Below the pieces are notes generated by a model. It was given only the letters and a program-made list of their open reading frames with translations. It was not told where the DNA came from and made no database searches. Of a stretch of 54,916 nt of DNA, positions 26,029 through 34,481 are shown piece after piece. A program made the translations under genes and the position numbers. The stretch comes from Verrucomicrobiota bacterium (lineage in GTDB: Bacteria > Verrucomicrobiota > Verrucomicrobiia > Limisphaerales > Fontisphaeraceae): positions 1 through 54,916 of the forward strand of contig JBAXGN010000019.1 in assembly GCA_037139415.1 (NCBI GenBank), in the 5' to 3' direction. Numbering within the stretch: the first letter of the stretch is position 1; every line of letters begins with the position of its first letter.

Positions 26029-26955
26029 TTACCATTTCTTGCGCGCGCGCATATAGACGCGCAAACCGATCGCCGCTGCGTTCACCAATAGAACCGAGCC
26101 CAATAGCACAACTGCGGTGGCGTAAGGGATGGACTCTTTGACGCCTGGCACCTGGGTAGAAATGGTATAGAGATGCATCGAGAGCGCCATGCATTGTTCA
26201 TTGAGGTAATACGGAAACAAGTCGCCTTTTTGCACCGCTTTGAAGAACACCGCACCGGTGAACATGATGGGGGCAGTTTCGCCGGCGGCCCGGCTTACTT
26301 GCAGAATAATGCCGGTCAGGATGCCGCTAATCGAGTTGGGCAGCACTACCGCTTGGATGGTTTGCCAGGGGGTCGCTCCAACGTTCCAACAAGCTTCCCG
26401 AAAATTCCGTGGCACACTGGACAACGCCTCCCGGGTGCTGGCGATGATGACCGGCAGCGTCATGATAGCCAGCGTCAGAGCTGCCGAGATAATCGAGTAG
26501 CCAAACCGGGCGGCATAGACAAAGGCACCCAACCCGAACAACGCATGGACGATGCTGGGAACGCCCGCCAGATTGATGACCGCCAGGTTAATAATCCGGT
26601 TGAACCAGTTGTCTTTGGCATATTCATTCAGATAAATGGCCGCCAGGACACCGATGGGAGTGGAAATGGCCAGGGAGATGAAGACCAGGTAAATGGTGCC
26701 CACCAAAGCCGGCCAGATACCGCCATCCGTCATGCCACGGCTGGGTACATCGAGCAGAAAACCGATACTCAGGGAAGGCGCGGCTTTTACCACCAGGTAG
26801 CCGATGATGAGCAGCAACGGCACGATCATGGACGCGGCCATGCAGAAAAAAATCCACTTGGCCACCGTTTCGGTGCGCTTCTTTTTGCGCACCAACGCGG
26901 TTTCCGTAAAACGGAACCTGCTTTCAATGGGTTGTGGTCCAGTACTCATGGGCAA
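26029..26955 (-). CDS. pstA: Phosphate ABC transporter permease PstA
   Basis: 308 aa; ATG 26949 is an alternative start. Six hydrophobic helices form the permease. The PstA-type motifs are seen: SRGMTDGGIWPALVGTIYLV, GVPSIVHALFGLGAFVY, and the EAA loop EACWNVGATPWQTIQAVVLPNSISGI that contacts the ATPase pair. It follows pstC by 2 nt. With PstC it forms the channel for phosphate in the inner membrane. Confidence 0.95.
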   Translation of the reverse strand: MPMSTGPQPIESRFRFTETALVRKKKRTETVAKWIFFCMAASMIVPLLLIIGYLVVKAAPSLSIGFLLDVPSRGMTDGGIWPALVGTIYLVFISLAISTPIGVLAAIYLNEYAKDNWFNRIINLAVINLAGVPSIVHALFGLGAFVYAARFGYSIISAALTLAIMTLPVIIASTREALSSVPRNFREACWNVGATPWQTIQAVVLPNSISGILTGIILQVSRAAGETAPIMFTGAVFFKAVQKGDLFPYYLNEQCMALSMHLYTISTQVPGVKESIPYATAVVLLGSVLLVNAAAIGLRVYMRARKKW

Positions 26956-26957
26956 GG

Positions 26958-27908
26958 TCAGCCTTTCTTGCGGATCCCGCGCACCACCAGGTCCGCCGTC
27001 AGGTTAACCGCAAAGGTCATCATGAACAGCAGCACGCCGGTCATGAACAGTACCCGATAGTGGTCTGAGCCGGCTGGCGCCTCCCCCAGCTCGGCGGCAA
27101 TGTTGGCCGTCAAGGTGCGCACAGAATCCAAAACACTATGCGGGATATGTACCGCGTGGCCGGTAGCCATCAGCACCGCCATGGTTTCACCCACGCCGCG
27201 GCCCACGCCCAGCAACACGGCCGCCAGGAGCCCGTTCTTGGCGGCTGGCAACAGGACCCGCCAAATCAGTTGCCACCGGGTAGCGCCCAGCGCCAACCCG
27301 GCTTCACGATAGCTGTCCGGCACGGCTTTAAGGGCATCTTCGCCAATGGAAACGATAATGGGCACGCTCATCAGTGCCAGGATGATACCGCCGTTGAGGA
27401 TGTTCACGCCTACGGGTGCCCCAGTGTATTGTGTGATCAATCGGCTCATCACCGTCAGCCCCACGAACCCCCACACCACGCTGGGGATGGCGGCCAAGAG
27501 TTCGATGATGATCTTCAATGTTTCCCTGAGTTTGGCCCCGCAGAATTCCGAGATGTAAATGGCTGCTCCCAATCCGAAAGGAACCGCAATGACCATGGCC
27601 AGCACCGTGACACTGAAGGTGCCGGCAATCATCGCCAGTACACCATAACGCTTGTTGACCTCCGAGGTGGGATACCACTGGTCGCTGAAGAGGAATTGCG
27701 TGATGCTGAAATCCTTGCTGCCCAGAATGGGAGCGGCTTCTTTGAAAACAAACACGAAAATGCTGAGCACAAAAATGATGGCGCTGATGCCGCAAAGATA
27801 AATCAACCCTTGCAGCACTTTTTCACCATACACCGCCCAGACCGGTCGCCGCGCGGCGCGAACCGCGAAGCTGTAACCGGCCGGTTTGGATATTTCAGGC
27901 TCAGGCAT
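26958..27908 (-). CDS. pstC: Phosphate ABC transporter permease PstC
   Basis: 316 aa, six helices. Motifs: FLFSDQWYPTSEVNKRYGVLAMIAGT, AIYISEFCGAKLRETLKIIIELLAAIPSVVWGF, the EAA loop EAGLALGATRWQLIWRVLLPAAKNG, and GVGRGVGETMAVLMATG. The cytosolic N-terminus of about 35 residues is basic. It lies 23 nt downstream of pstS. Confidence 0.95.
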   Translation of the reverse strand: MPEPEISKPAGYSFAVRAARRPVWAVYGEKVLQGLIYLCGISAIIFVLSIFVFVFKEAAPILGSKDFSITQFLFSDQWYPTSEVNKRYGVLAMIAGTFSVTVLAMVIAVPFGLGAAIYISEFCGAKLRETLKIIIELLAAIPSVVWGFVGLTVMSRLITQYTGAPVGVNILNGGIILALMSVPIIVSIGEDALKAVPDSYREAGLALGATRWQLIWRVLLPAAKNGLLAAVLLGVGRGVGETMAVLMATGHAVHIPHSVLDSVRTLTANIAAELGEAPAGSDHYRVLFMTGVLLFMMTFAVNLTADLVVRGIRKKG

Positions 27909-27931
27909 TTTCGGTGGCGGATAAAAATGGC

Positions 27932-28831
27932 TTACTTTTTGCGCGCGTCAGCCGGGAGCGGCACATAACCGCTTTTCTCCACCACTTTCTGGCCTGCGTC
28001 GGACAGGGTCCAATCAATGTACTTCTTCACTTCGCCGGTGGGCTCTCCCAAGGTGTACACTTGCAGCGAGCGGGCGATGGGGTACTTCTTGCTGAGGGTA
28101 TTTTCAATAGTGGGCGGGAAAAATGGCTCGCCGGCTTTGGCTGCCACCTTCAACATCTTTACATGTGCTGTGGCATAACCCATGCCACTGTAGCCAATCG
28201 CCGTCTTGGTATTAGCCACCAGCTCCACGACTTCCTTGGAGCCGTTCATGTCGCGCGAGCCCAATTTGAAGTCCTTTTTGCTCAACACATGCTCCCGAAA
28301 AAATTCGTACGTGCCGGAGCTGGATTGGCGGCTTACCCGCACAATGGTGTCATCCGTAACACCCGGCAGCGTGACGCCCAATTCGGACCATTTGGTGACC
28401 TTGCCACTTTCAGCGTAGATGGCCGCAAGTTGCTCTTGGGTGATTTCATTCAGGGGGTTGTCTTTATGCACATAAATGGCCAGCGCGTCATATCCCACAA
28501 TGAACTCTTTCGGTTCCTTGCCGGTATTCTTCTTGGCCTGTTCGATTTCCTCCTTCTTCATGTTGCGGCTGGCGTTGGCGATATCCACCGTGCCTTTCAC
28601 GAGCGCGGCAATCCCGACGCCGGAACCACCGCCGGAAACCTCGACATTCACTCCGGGGGCAACTTTTTTGTACTCCTCGGCCCAGACTTGGGCGACGTTC
28701 ACCATCGTGTCCGAGCCTTTGTTCTGGATGGTTACCTGCGTTTGCGAGTTTTCACTCTTTTTGCATCCAGTAGAGAGGATCGCGGCGGCCAGGATGGCCG
28801 TGCCCAGCGTGGTGGTCATTTTTATGTTCAT
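27932..28831 (-). CDS. pstS: Phosphate-binding lipoprotein PstS
   Basis: 299 aa. It has a lipoprotein signal with lipobox LSTGC (Cys about 23), then the phosphate-site motifs NKGSDTMVNV, SGGGSGVGIAALV, DIANASRNMK and SRQSSSGTYEFF. It captures phosphate outside the inner membrane and hands it to PstCA. Only 18 nt separate it from the upstream PhoU-fusion gene, an unusual order with phoU first. Confidence 0.95.
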   Translation of the reverse strand: MNIKMTTTLGTAILAAAILSTGCKKSENSQTQVTIQNKGSDTMVNVAQVWAEEYKKVAPGVNVEVSGGGSGVGIAALVKGTVDIANASRNMKKEEIEQAKKNTGKEPKEFIVGYDALAIYVHKDNPLNEITQEQLAAIYAESGKVTKWSELGVTLPGVTDDTIVRVSRQSSSGTYEFFREHVLSKKDFKLGSRDMNGSKEVVELVANTKTAIGYSGMGYATAHVKMLKVAAKAGEPFFPPTIENTLSKKYPIARSLQVYTLGEPTGEVKKYIDWTLSDAGQKVVEKSGYVPLPADARKK

Positions 28832-28849
28832 AGTATTTATTGTATTTTT

Positions 28850-30040
28850 TTATCTGTTTTTTGAGGATTCAATTTCGCTGCCCAGAATGGCTTGCATCAA
28901 GTCCCGGATATGAACACCCAAATATTTATAGGCGTTCTCCAAGGCGGCGCGTTTTATCGTCTCGGTTTCTCCGGCGACCGGGGTGGCTGGCTGCCAATCG
29001 AACACCAGGGTTTTTCGGGATACCGCGCCCAGCGACCGGGTCAGTTGCCGATCAAAGACCACCACGACTTGGTAGTGTTCCAAATTGGGGATGTGTTCCA
29101 GCGTTTTCGATTGCTGCCGGGAAAGATCCACACCTTTTTCCTTCATGTACTCGATGGCGACCGGATCTATTGCCGCAGTTTTCAATCCCGCGCTGCTGAA
29201 AATGAATTTTTCATTCGCCAGACTGTTGCCCAATGCCTCGGCCATCTGGCTGTAGCACGAATTGGTTTCCTCGACGAACAGCACCCGGAATTGATCGGTT
29301 CCCTTATGCTTGGCATATTCGCCGGTGCAAAGATAAAGAACCTCTTCGCAGACGTTGTTGGCTTGGTCGGATACTCGTTCCAAACGGCGGGCAATCATCA
29401 TTAGCGGATTCAGCGCTTCAAACGGCAGCTTCCCTTCGCGATAGAGGTTCACCAGGTCCCGGTTCAGGCTGCTCTTAAGCTTGTCCACCAGTTCCTCGGT
29501 TTCCATGGTTTTCCGCGCCAGCTCTGCATTCTGATCCACAAAGGCCGTGATGGAATCATGCAACATTTTGCCGGATAAGTTCCCCATCTCCACATACCGT
29601 TCGGTCGGCACCGTGATGTCCAGGGCCAGCAGTTTAAGCGTTTGCCGGGCAACGCTCTCCGCGTAATCGCCCACCCGTTCGAGTTCGAGATTGATTTTGA
29701 TCGCCGCATACGCAAATCGCAGCAGGGAGGCCACGGGTTGCTGGCGCACCAGAAATTCCAGGCAGAGGCGGTCTATCTCCTTTTCCAGTTCGTCAATATA
29801 CTGGTCGCGCAGGATGACTGAATACGCGAGCTGGTTGTTCCGTGTAACCAAGGCTTGCACGGCGGTGTCCAACGCCCGTTCCCCTAGCTGGCTCATTTCC
29901 TTGAGCCGCTCACGCAGCCGGTTCACCTCGCGTTGCAGCGAGGCTTCCAAGTGCGGCGTGGCGAGTTCGGCGCCCGCCGGCATGCCATGCAATGGCCTGT
30001 CATTTGTTACATTCATTAGACAAAATGATTTCAAACCCAT
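28850..30040 (-). CDS. phoU: PhoU fused to a catalytically degenerate LMW-phosphatase domain
   Basis: 396 aa; ATG 30016 is an alternative start. Residues about 35-240 are two PhoU three-helix repeats with the metal-cluster motifs ELERVGDYAESVA and RLERVSDQANNVCEE. Residues about 250-390 have the fold of low-molecular-weight protein tyrosine phosphatase / ArsC (RVLFVEETNSCYSQMAEAL, IFSSAGLKTAAIDPVAIEYMKEKGVDLS, VVVVFDR). The phosphatase loop should read C-x5-R-S. Here Cys is Glu257 and Arg is Tyr263, and the later Asp-Pro acid is absent, so catalysis is not expected. PhoU links the Pst transporter to the PhoR/PhoB sensor; the extra domain may bind phosphate or arsenate as a sensor. It is the first gene of the pst operon. 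Confidence 0.92.
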   Translation of the reverse strand: MGLKSFCLMNVTNDRPLHGMPAGAELATPHLEASLQREVNRLRERLKEMSQLGERALDTAVQALVTRNNQLAYSVILRDQYIDELEKEIDRLCLEFLVRQQPVASLLRFAYAAIKINLELERVGDYAESVARQTLKLLALDITVPTERYVEMGNLSGKMLHDSITAFVDQNAELARKTMETEELVDKLKSSLNRDLVNLYREGKLPFEALNPLMMIARRLERVSDQANNVCEEVLYLCTGEYAKHKGTDQFRVLFVEETNSCYSQMAEALGNSLANEKFIFSSAGLKTAAIDPVAIEYMKEKGVDLSRQQSKTLEHIPNLEHYQVVVVFDRQLTRSLGAVSRKTLVFDWQPATPVAGETETIKRAALENAYKYLGVHIRDLMQAILGSEIESSKNR

Positions 30041-30176
30041 TTCATTTTTGCAAGGCCGGATGACGAATAAATGGCGAAATTGTTACAATCGTGCAACATT
30101 ATTGAATTGCATCGCGTGATTGACGTTGGTTCCCGTTTCTGCGCACCATCAGCCAACATTTAACCGGAGCATATTT

Positions 30177-31058
30177 ATGATACTGATGGGCATTGGCGAT
30201 GAAGCGGGCGCAAACCTCGATCTGCAAATCAAGGCCACCACCGCGCTGGGCTGGAAACATATTGAAATGCGGGGCGTCGAAGTTCCCGGCTTTCCCAAGG
30301 CGAACTTTCATGACCTGCCGGAGGCGGCCTTCGATCACACCGTCAACAAGCTGCAAGGCGCTGGCATCTCCGTCTATTGTTTCGGCTCCACCATCATGAA
30401 CTGGGCGAAAACCGTCGAAACGCCGTTCGACGTCACCCTCGCCGAGGTCCGCCGCGCCATCCCCCGCATGCAGCGCCTCAACACCAAATTCGTGCGCATC
30501 ATGAGTTTCAAGCCCAAGGATACGGAAACGCAGATTCCGCCGGTGGTATTCGACCGGGTGCGCGAGGTCACTAAAATGTTTCTCGATGCCGGCCTCCAAC
30601 CGGTGCATGAGAACTGCATGAATTATGGTGGCATGAGTGCCAGGCACGCGCTGGAATTACTGGACAAGGTGCCAGGGCTCAAGTGGGTCTTTGATACCGC
30701 CAACCCCGTCTTCAATCCCGACCGCGTCAAGCCACAACCCTGGCCGCGCCAGGATGCCTGGGAATTCTGGACCCAGGTACGCGATCACGTGGCGCATATC
30801 CACATCAAGGATGCCACTTGGAACCCGGCGAAAAATGATGCCGACTACAATTGGCCGGGCGAAGGGCAGGGTTACGTGCGTCCGATTCTCAAGGACGCGT
30901 TTCAACGCGGTTACCGGGCAGGCGTCTCCATTGAGCCGCACTTGGCTGTGGTATTTCACGATGCCAACAGCAAGGCCTCCGATGACGTCACCTATACCAG
31001 CTTCGTGGAATACGGCCAACGCCTGGGAAAATTGATCGGCGAGGTCAAGGTCGGCTGA
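30177..31058 (+). CDS. Sugar phosphate isomerase/epimerase (xylose isomerase-like TIM barrel)
   Basis: 293 aa from ATG 30177, preceded by GGAG at a proper distance; the longer frame from 30120 starts at TTG and adds nothing. TIM-barrel metal-site motifs: VHENCMNYGG (Glu), WVFDTANPVFN (Asp), HIHIKDATW (His, Asp) and SIEPHLAV (Glu). The family isomerises or epimerises sugars and inositols. It is convergent with a Gfo/Idh/MocA gene, and such pairs often act on the same sugar or cyclitol. The substrate is unknown. Confidence 0.9.
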   Translation: MILMGIGDEAGANLDLQIKATTALGWKHIEMRGVEVPGFPKANFHDLPEAAFDHTVNKLQGAGISVYCFGSTIMNWAKTVETPFDVTLAEVRRAIPRMQRLNTKFVRIMSFKPKDTETQIPPVVFDRVREVTKMFLDAGLQPVHENCMNYGGMSARHALELLDKVPGLKWVFDTANPVFNPDRVKPQPWPRQDAWEFWTQVRDHVAHIHIKDATWNPAKNDADYNWPGEGQGYVRPILKDAFQRGYRAGVSIEPHLAVVFHDANSKASDDVTYTSFVEYGQRLGKLIGEVKVG

Positions 31059-31143
31059 GCCGCCGCGCCCCACACCGCTCGGAGGCTGGCGACCACCGGC
31101 CCGGAATGGTATTCTCTCGTGGTGGTTCGGCCACCCGCCCCGT

Positions 31144-32502
31144 TTACACCACCGGTTCCCAGCCGGGTTCGTATTCGCGGCGCCAGAGTTTCATGGCCTC
31201 GGGGTCGCCGACTACGTGGCCGTTGGTGGCGTCACAATTCAGCGTGCGGCCAACGCGCAAAGCCATGTTGCCCACGTGCAGCATCCCCACGCTCTTATGC
31301 GCCTCGGCAATCGGGGAATTCAGTGGTTTGCCATCGCGGATGGCCTCGATGAAGTTGACAAAGTGCATTTTGTCCAACTCCATGCCGGTGGCGCTAAGGA
31401 CGTTGGTGCCATCGTTGGCCACTTGCTCTTTGGCTTCTTTGACAATCTTCTTTTTCTTGTCAAAGACCGTGTAATTATTGCTGTCCAGCAGGGCCGTGCC
31501 TTCCGTGCCGTAGATCAGCACGCCGCGCGAAAGTTTTTCGATGGGATAATCATTGCAACTCCGGCCTTCCCACGAGATGGTTTTGCCGGCGGCATAATCC
31601 CAGGCAATCGTTTGGGTGTCCGGGGTTTCCCAATCATCCTGATAATGATAACGACCACCGTTGGAACTGACGCGCGTGGGCCAATCCACGCCCAACGCCC
31701 AACGGCAGACATCCACCTCGTGCGTGCCATTGTTCAAGGCTTCCCCCGTGCCCCAATGCCAAAACCAATGCCAGTTGTAGTGAACCAAGTTACTGCGATA
31801 CGGACGCCGTGGGGCCGGACCTTGCCACAGTTCATAATCCAGCCAGGCGGGCACCGGTTCCACTTTGCCGTTCCCGATGGAGGGGCGCTTGTTCATGTAC
31901 CAGGCCCGGGCGAAATAGGCTTTGCCAATCAGTCCATTATGAATCTCCTGTATCACTTGCTGGATGTTTGGGAAAGACCGGCGTTGGTTGCCCATTTGCA
32001 GCACGCCTTTATACTTCTCCACCGCGCGGACGAGCAGTTCCCCTTCATACGGATTGTGTCCGCACGGTTTTTCCACATAGACATGTTTGCCGGCGGCCAA
32101 ACCCATGATGGCCATCGGCGCGTGCCAGTGATCCGGCGTGGCGATGGTGATGGCGTCCAGCGATTTATCTTCCAGCGCTTGGCGAATGTCTTTGACGCCT
32201 TTGGGTTCCTGCCGTTGCTTTTTTAACGTGGTCTTGATCCCGACGGCAATCGCCCGCTCATCCACGTCGCAGATATGGGAAACCTCCACGCCGGGGATGC
32301 TGGTCAGGCACTCGAGGTGCGCCAAGCCCCGGCTGGTGGTGCCCGCAACGGCGACCCGAATGAGGTCGTTGGGGTTGCGCCGGGAAACGATGGCCGGTGC
32401 GCCCAGCAGCGCGCTGGCACTGACCGCAACTCCAGCCAGCGCGGTTTGTTTAAGAAAACTGCGGCGATTGATGGTCTCGTTCATAATCTTGCGTTCATTC
32501 AT
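31144..32502 (-). CDS. Gfo/Idh/MocA family oxidoreductase, Tat-exported
   Basis: 452 aa; ATG 32484 gives the neater Tat signal MNETINRRSFLKQTALAGVA. The Rossmann motif is VAVAGTTSRGLAHLECL, followed by SHICDVDERA, the EKP signature HVYVEKPCGHNPYEGE and the substrate domain (YFARAWYMNKRPSIG, WHWFWHWGTGEALNNGTHEVD). This HWGTGE/NNGTH pattern belongs to a subfamily expanded in Verrucomicrobiota and Planctomycetota. It is a different subfamily from the protein at 4577-5914. Probable role: periplasmic oxidation or deglycosylation of sugars. Confidence 0.93.
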   Translation of the reverse strand: MNERKIMNETINRRSFLKQTALAGVAVSASALLGAPAIVSRRNPNDLIRVAVAGTTSRGLAHLECLTSIPGVEVSHICDVDERAIAVGIKTTLKKQRQEPKGVKDIRQALEDKSLDAITIATPDHWHAPMAIMGLAAGKHVYVEKPCGHNPYEGELLVRAVEKYKGVLQMGNQRRSFPNIQQVIQEIHNGLIGKAYFARAWYMNKRPSIGNGKVEPVPAWLDYELWQGPAPRRPYRSNLVHYNWHWFWHWGTGEALNNGTHEVDVCRWALGVDWPTRVSSNGGRYHYQDDWETPDTQTIAWDYAAGKTISWEGRSCNDYPIEKLSRGVLIYGTEGTALLDSNNYTVFDKKKKIVKEAKEQVANDGTNVLSATGMELDKMHFVNFIEAIRDGKPLNSPIAEAHKSVGMLHVGNMALRVGRTLNCDATNGHVVGDPEAMKLWRREYEPGWEPVV

Positions 32503-32626
32503 TGTGTGCGTTCTCCAAGAGTTTAGTGGTTAATCCGAAGCGGTCAAGTGTTTCAAAGCGCCACTTGGCGCCGGTTCAAAATTAACTTCCCTTCATCCGT
32601 TCCCTCCGCCATACTGTCCGAGGATA

Positions 32627-33676
32627 ATGGCAAACACAAAAAATGACCTACGGTACCAGCGCCGCAAACGCCAGTTGGCGACGGTGGTGTTATTGGTTGG
32701 GTTGGCCTTGGTTTTTCTGGGGGCGATGGAAGTGGTGGCCCGGTTGATGGGGCGCCAGCCATATCAGGCCTTTCCCGCTAAAATCTCCGTCGAGCCCGGC
32801 AGCCAGCTTTTCCGGACGCATCCCAAGCTTGGTTATACCCATCTACCCGGAAAGTTTACCGTCAACTTGCCCAGTGGACATTCCTTCGCGGTGACCCATT
32901 TGACCAATACGCTGCGCGCCACCCACCCGGCGGATTGGCCATTGGTGAATCGCCCGGCCATCTGGGTGATGGGGGGATCGTACGTCTATGGCTGGTCGCT
33001 GAATGACGCGGAGACGATGCCCTGGCAGTTACAGCAGCGCTTGGCCGGGTATGAAGTCCACAATTTTGGTATCAACGGTTATGGTACGCTGCATTCGCTC
33101 CTGCAATTTCGTGAATTTCTTCCGCAAATGCCCAAGCCGGCTTGCGTGGTGGTGGACTACGCCTATTTCGACGATGAATGCAATACGTTGTTGCGTCAGC
33201 GTTGCAAGGAGGTGGCGATTTACAGCACGCTGGGGCCAACCACGCAACCATGGGCACGGCTGAACAAGGCGGGGGCGGTGGATATTTTCCTGACGCCGCA
33301 GGAATATCAGCCCTGGCCAGGGCAAGGGCGTTCCGCGCTAATCAACGTTTTTGAAGATCGTTACTGCCAGTGGGAGGACCGCTGGGTGCATAGCCAGTGG
33401 GTCAGCGTGGCCCTGCTGAAACAATTCGCTGCCGAATGCAAAAAACAAGGCATCAAATTTGTGGTCGCGGGCATCACGCCCGGCCACGACAACGGGGTGG
33501 TACTCCGGGCGTGTGCGATGGCCCAGATTCACACCGTGGATATTTCCGTAAACCTTTCTGCGGCGGGTAGCCGCAATGTGCCGCACAGCGATCATCCCAG
33601 CGCGCGCACCCAAGCGGAATACGCGCGCAAACTCGGCGATTACCTGTGTGCTGAGGTATTCAAAGCCCAACCGTGA
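32627..33676 (+). CDS. Membrane-anchored SGNH-like protein
   Basis: 349 aa. One N-terminal TM helix (about 17-37) after a basic cytosolic stretch, then an extracytoplasmic domain. IWVMGGSYVYGWSLNDAETMPWQLQQRL resembles block I of SGNH hydrolases (G-x-S), NFGINGYGTLHS resembles block II, and SDHPSARTQAEYARKLGDYL resembles the D-x-x-H block. Proteins of this type O-acetylate or deacetylate polysaccharides. The O-antigen-ligase-like gene at 34482-35999 fits a surface glycan role. The family call rests on these motifs and is moderate. Confidence 0.75.
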   Translation: MANTKNDLRYQRRKRQLATVVLLVGLALVFLGAMEVVARLMGRQPYQAFPAKISVEPGSQLFRTHPKLGYTHLPGKFTVNLPSGHSFAVTHLTNTLRATHPADWPLVNRPAIWVMGGSYVYGWSLNDAETMPWQLQQRLAGYEVHNFGINGYGTLHSLLQFREFLPQMPKPACVVVDYAYFDDECNTLLRQRCKEVAIYSTLGPTTQPWARLNKAGAVDIFLTPQEYQPWPGQGRSALINVFEDRYCQWEDRWVHSQWVSVALLKQFAAECKKQGIKFVVAGITPGHDNGVVLRACAMAQIHTVDISVNLSAAGSRNVPHSDHPSARTQAEYARKLGDYLCAEVFKAQP

Positions 33677-33701
33677 AACGCAGATGGGCACCGGCAGCCG
33701 C

Positions 33702-34430
33702 ATGAAAACGATTCCAGCCATCGTATTGGCTTGGATGTTACTCGGGATCCAGGCGGCGGAGGTGTGCGCCAACGATTACTATAAAAACCCGCAGGCCAGG
33801 AAGGTGGCGGATGCCATTCTGGATGCTTATGGCGGCGTGGGGAATATTCTAAAAACCACCCGTTTAAAGACGGTCATCAGCCTGGTGCGTGGCACCAACC
33901 AGGCGCAGATGGTCTGCTACCAAACCAAAGACAAACTCCGCCTGGACAGCGATCCCCCGGCGACCCCCAGCCAGATTTGGGACGGCACCCAAGCCGTACT
34001 CGTGGAAAACGGGGTGGCGAAGCCCGCGCCGGAGGCCGTCAAAACACAACTTGTCCGGTTGCAAACCGAAGGCGTGGGCCAGCAGGATTTAGTGCGTCGT
34101 TTTTTGAACGAAAGAAACTGGTTGAAATACCAAGGCCTGGCGGCCTACGACCATCGTCCCCATTACCTGTTTGAATCCCATAACGCCCAAGGCGCGGTCG
34201 TCCGCCATTATTTTGATCAGCAGACCGCGCTCGAACGCGTGGAGGTGACCTTGGGGAAGGCCGGCGTGGAAAGTCGTGAATTCGTGGCGCACACCAGGTT
34301 TAAGGACGTGCTCTATCCGTCCAGAATCGTGTTGCGCGACAGCCAGGCCCGGGTGACCGGCCAGATGGAAATTCTGAAACTATCCGACGATTTTGACGAT
34401 TCAGTTTTTACTCCGGGAACCGGGAAATAG
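33702..34430 (+). CDS. LolA-like periplasmic protein
   Basis: 242 aa from ATG 33702 (signal peptide MKTIPAIVLAWMLLGIQAAEV); ATG 33684 is an alternative start. The mature part starts with a helix (QARKVADAILDAYGG) followed by beta-strands with alternating hydrophobics and ends with LSDDFDDSVFTPG. This layout matches the LolA/LolB-like outer-membrane lipoprotein-sorting fold. It starts 25 nt after the SGNH-like gene, so the two probably form an operon. A specific role cannot be given. Confidence 0.7.
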   Translation: MKTIPAIVLAWMLLGIQAAEVCANDYYKNPQARKVADAILDAYGGVGNILKTTRLKTVISLVRGTNQAQMVCYQTKDKLRLDSDPPATPSQIWDGTQAVLVENGVAKPAPEAVKTQLVRLQTEGVGQQDLVRRFLNERNWLKYQGLAAYDHRPHYLFESHNAQGAVVRHYFDQQTALERVEVTLGKAGVESREFVAHTRFKDVLYPSRIVLRDSQARVTGQMEILKLSDDFDDSVFTPGTGK

Positions 34431-34481
34431 CGGCGAACGAACCCCAACCGCCCCGCTTGAAATAGCGGGCCGGCCAAGCCG

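Noticed and set aside
30068-30096. Possible promoter or PHO box upstream of the pst operon
   Set aside because: Minus-strand TTGCAC and CATTTA are 17 bp apart, but the -10 match is poor. The TTGCACGA and TTGTAACA words are 8 bp apart, not the 11-bp spacing of PhoB half-sites.
32503-32626. Small gene in the gap between the second Gfo/Idh/MocA gene and the SGNH-like gene
   Set aside because: The leftward frame here mostly overlaps the SGNH-like gene and has no protein-like features.
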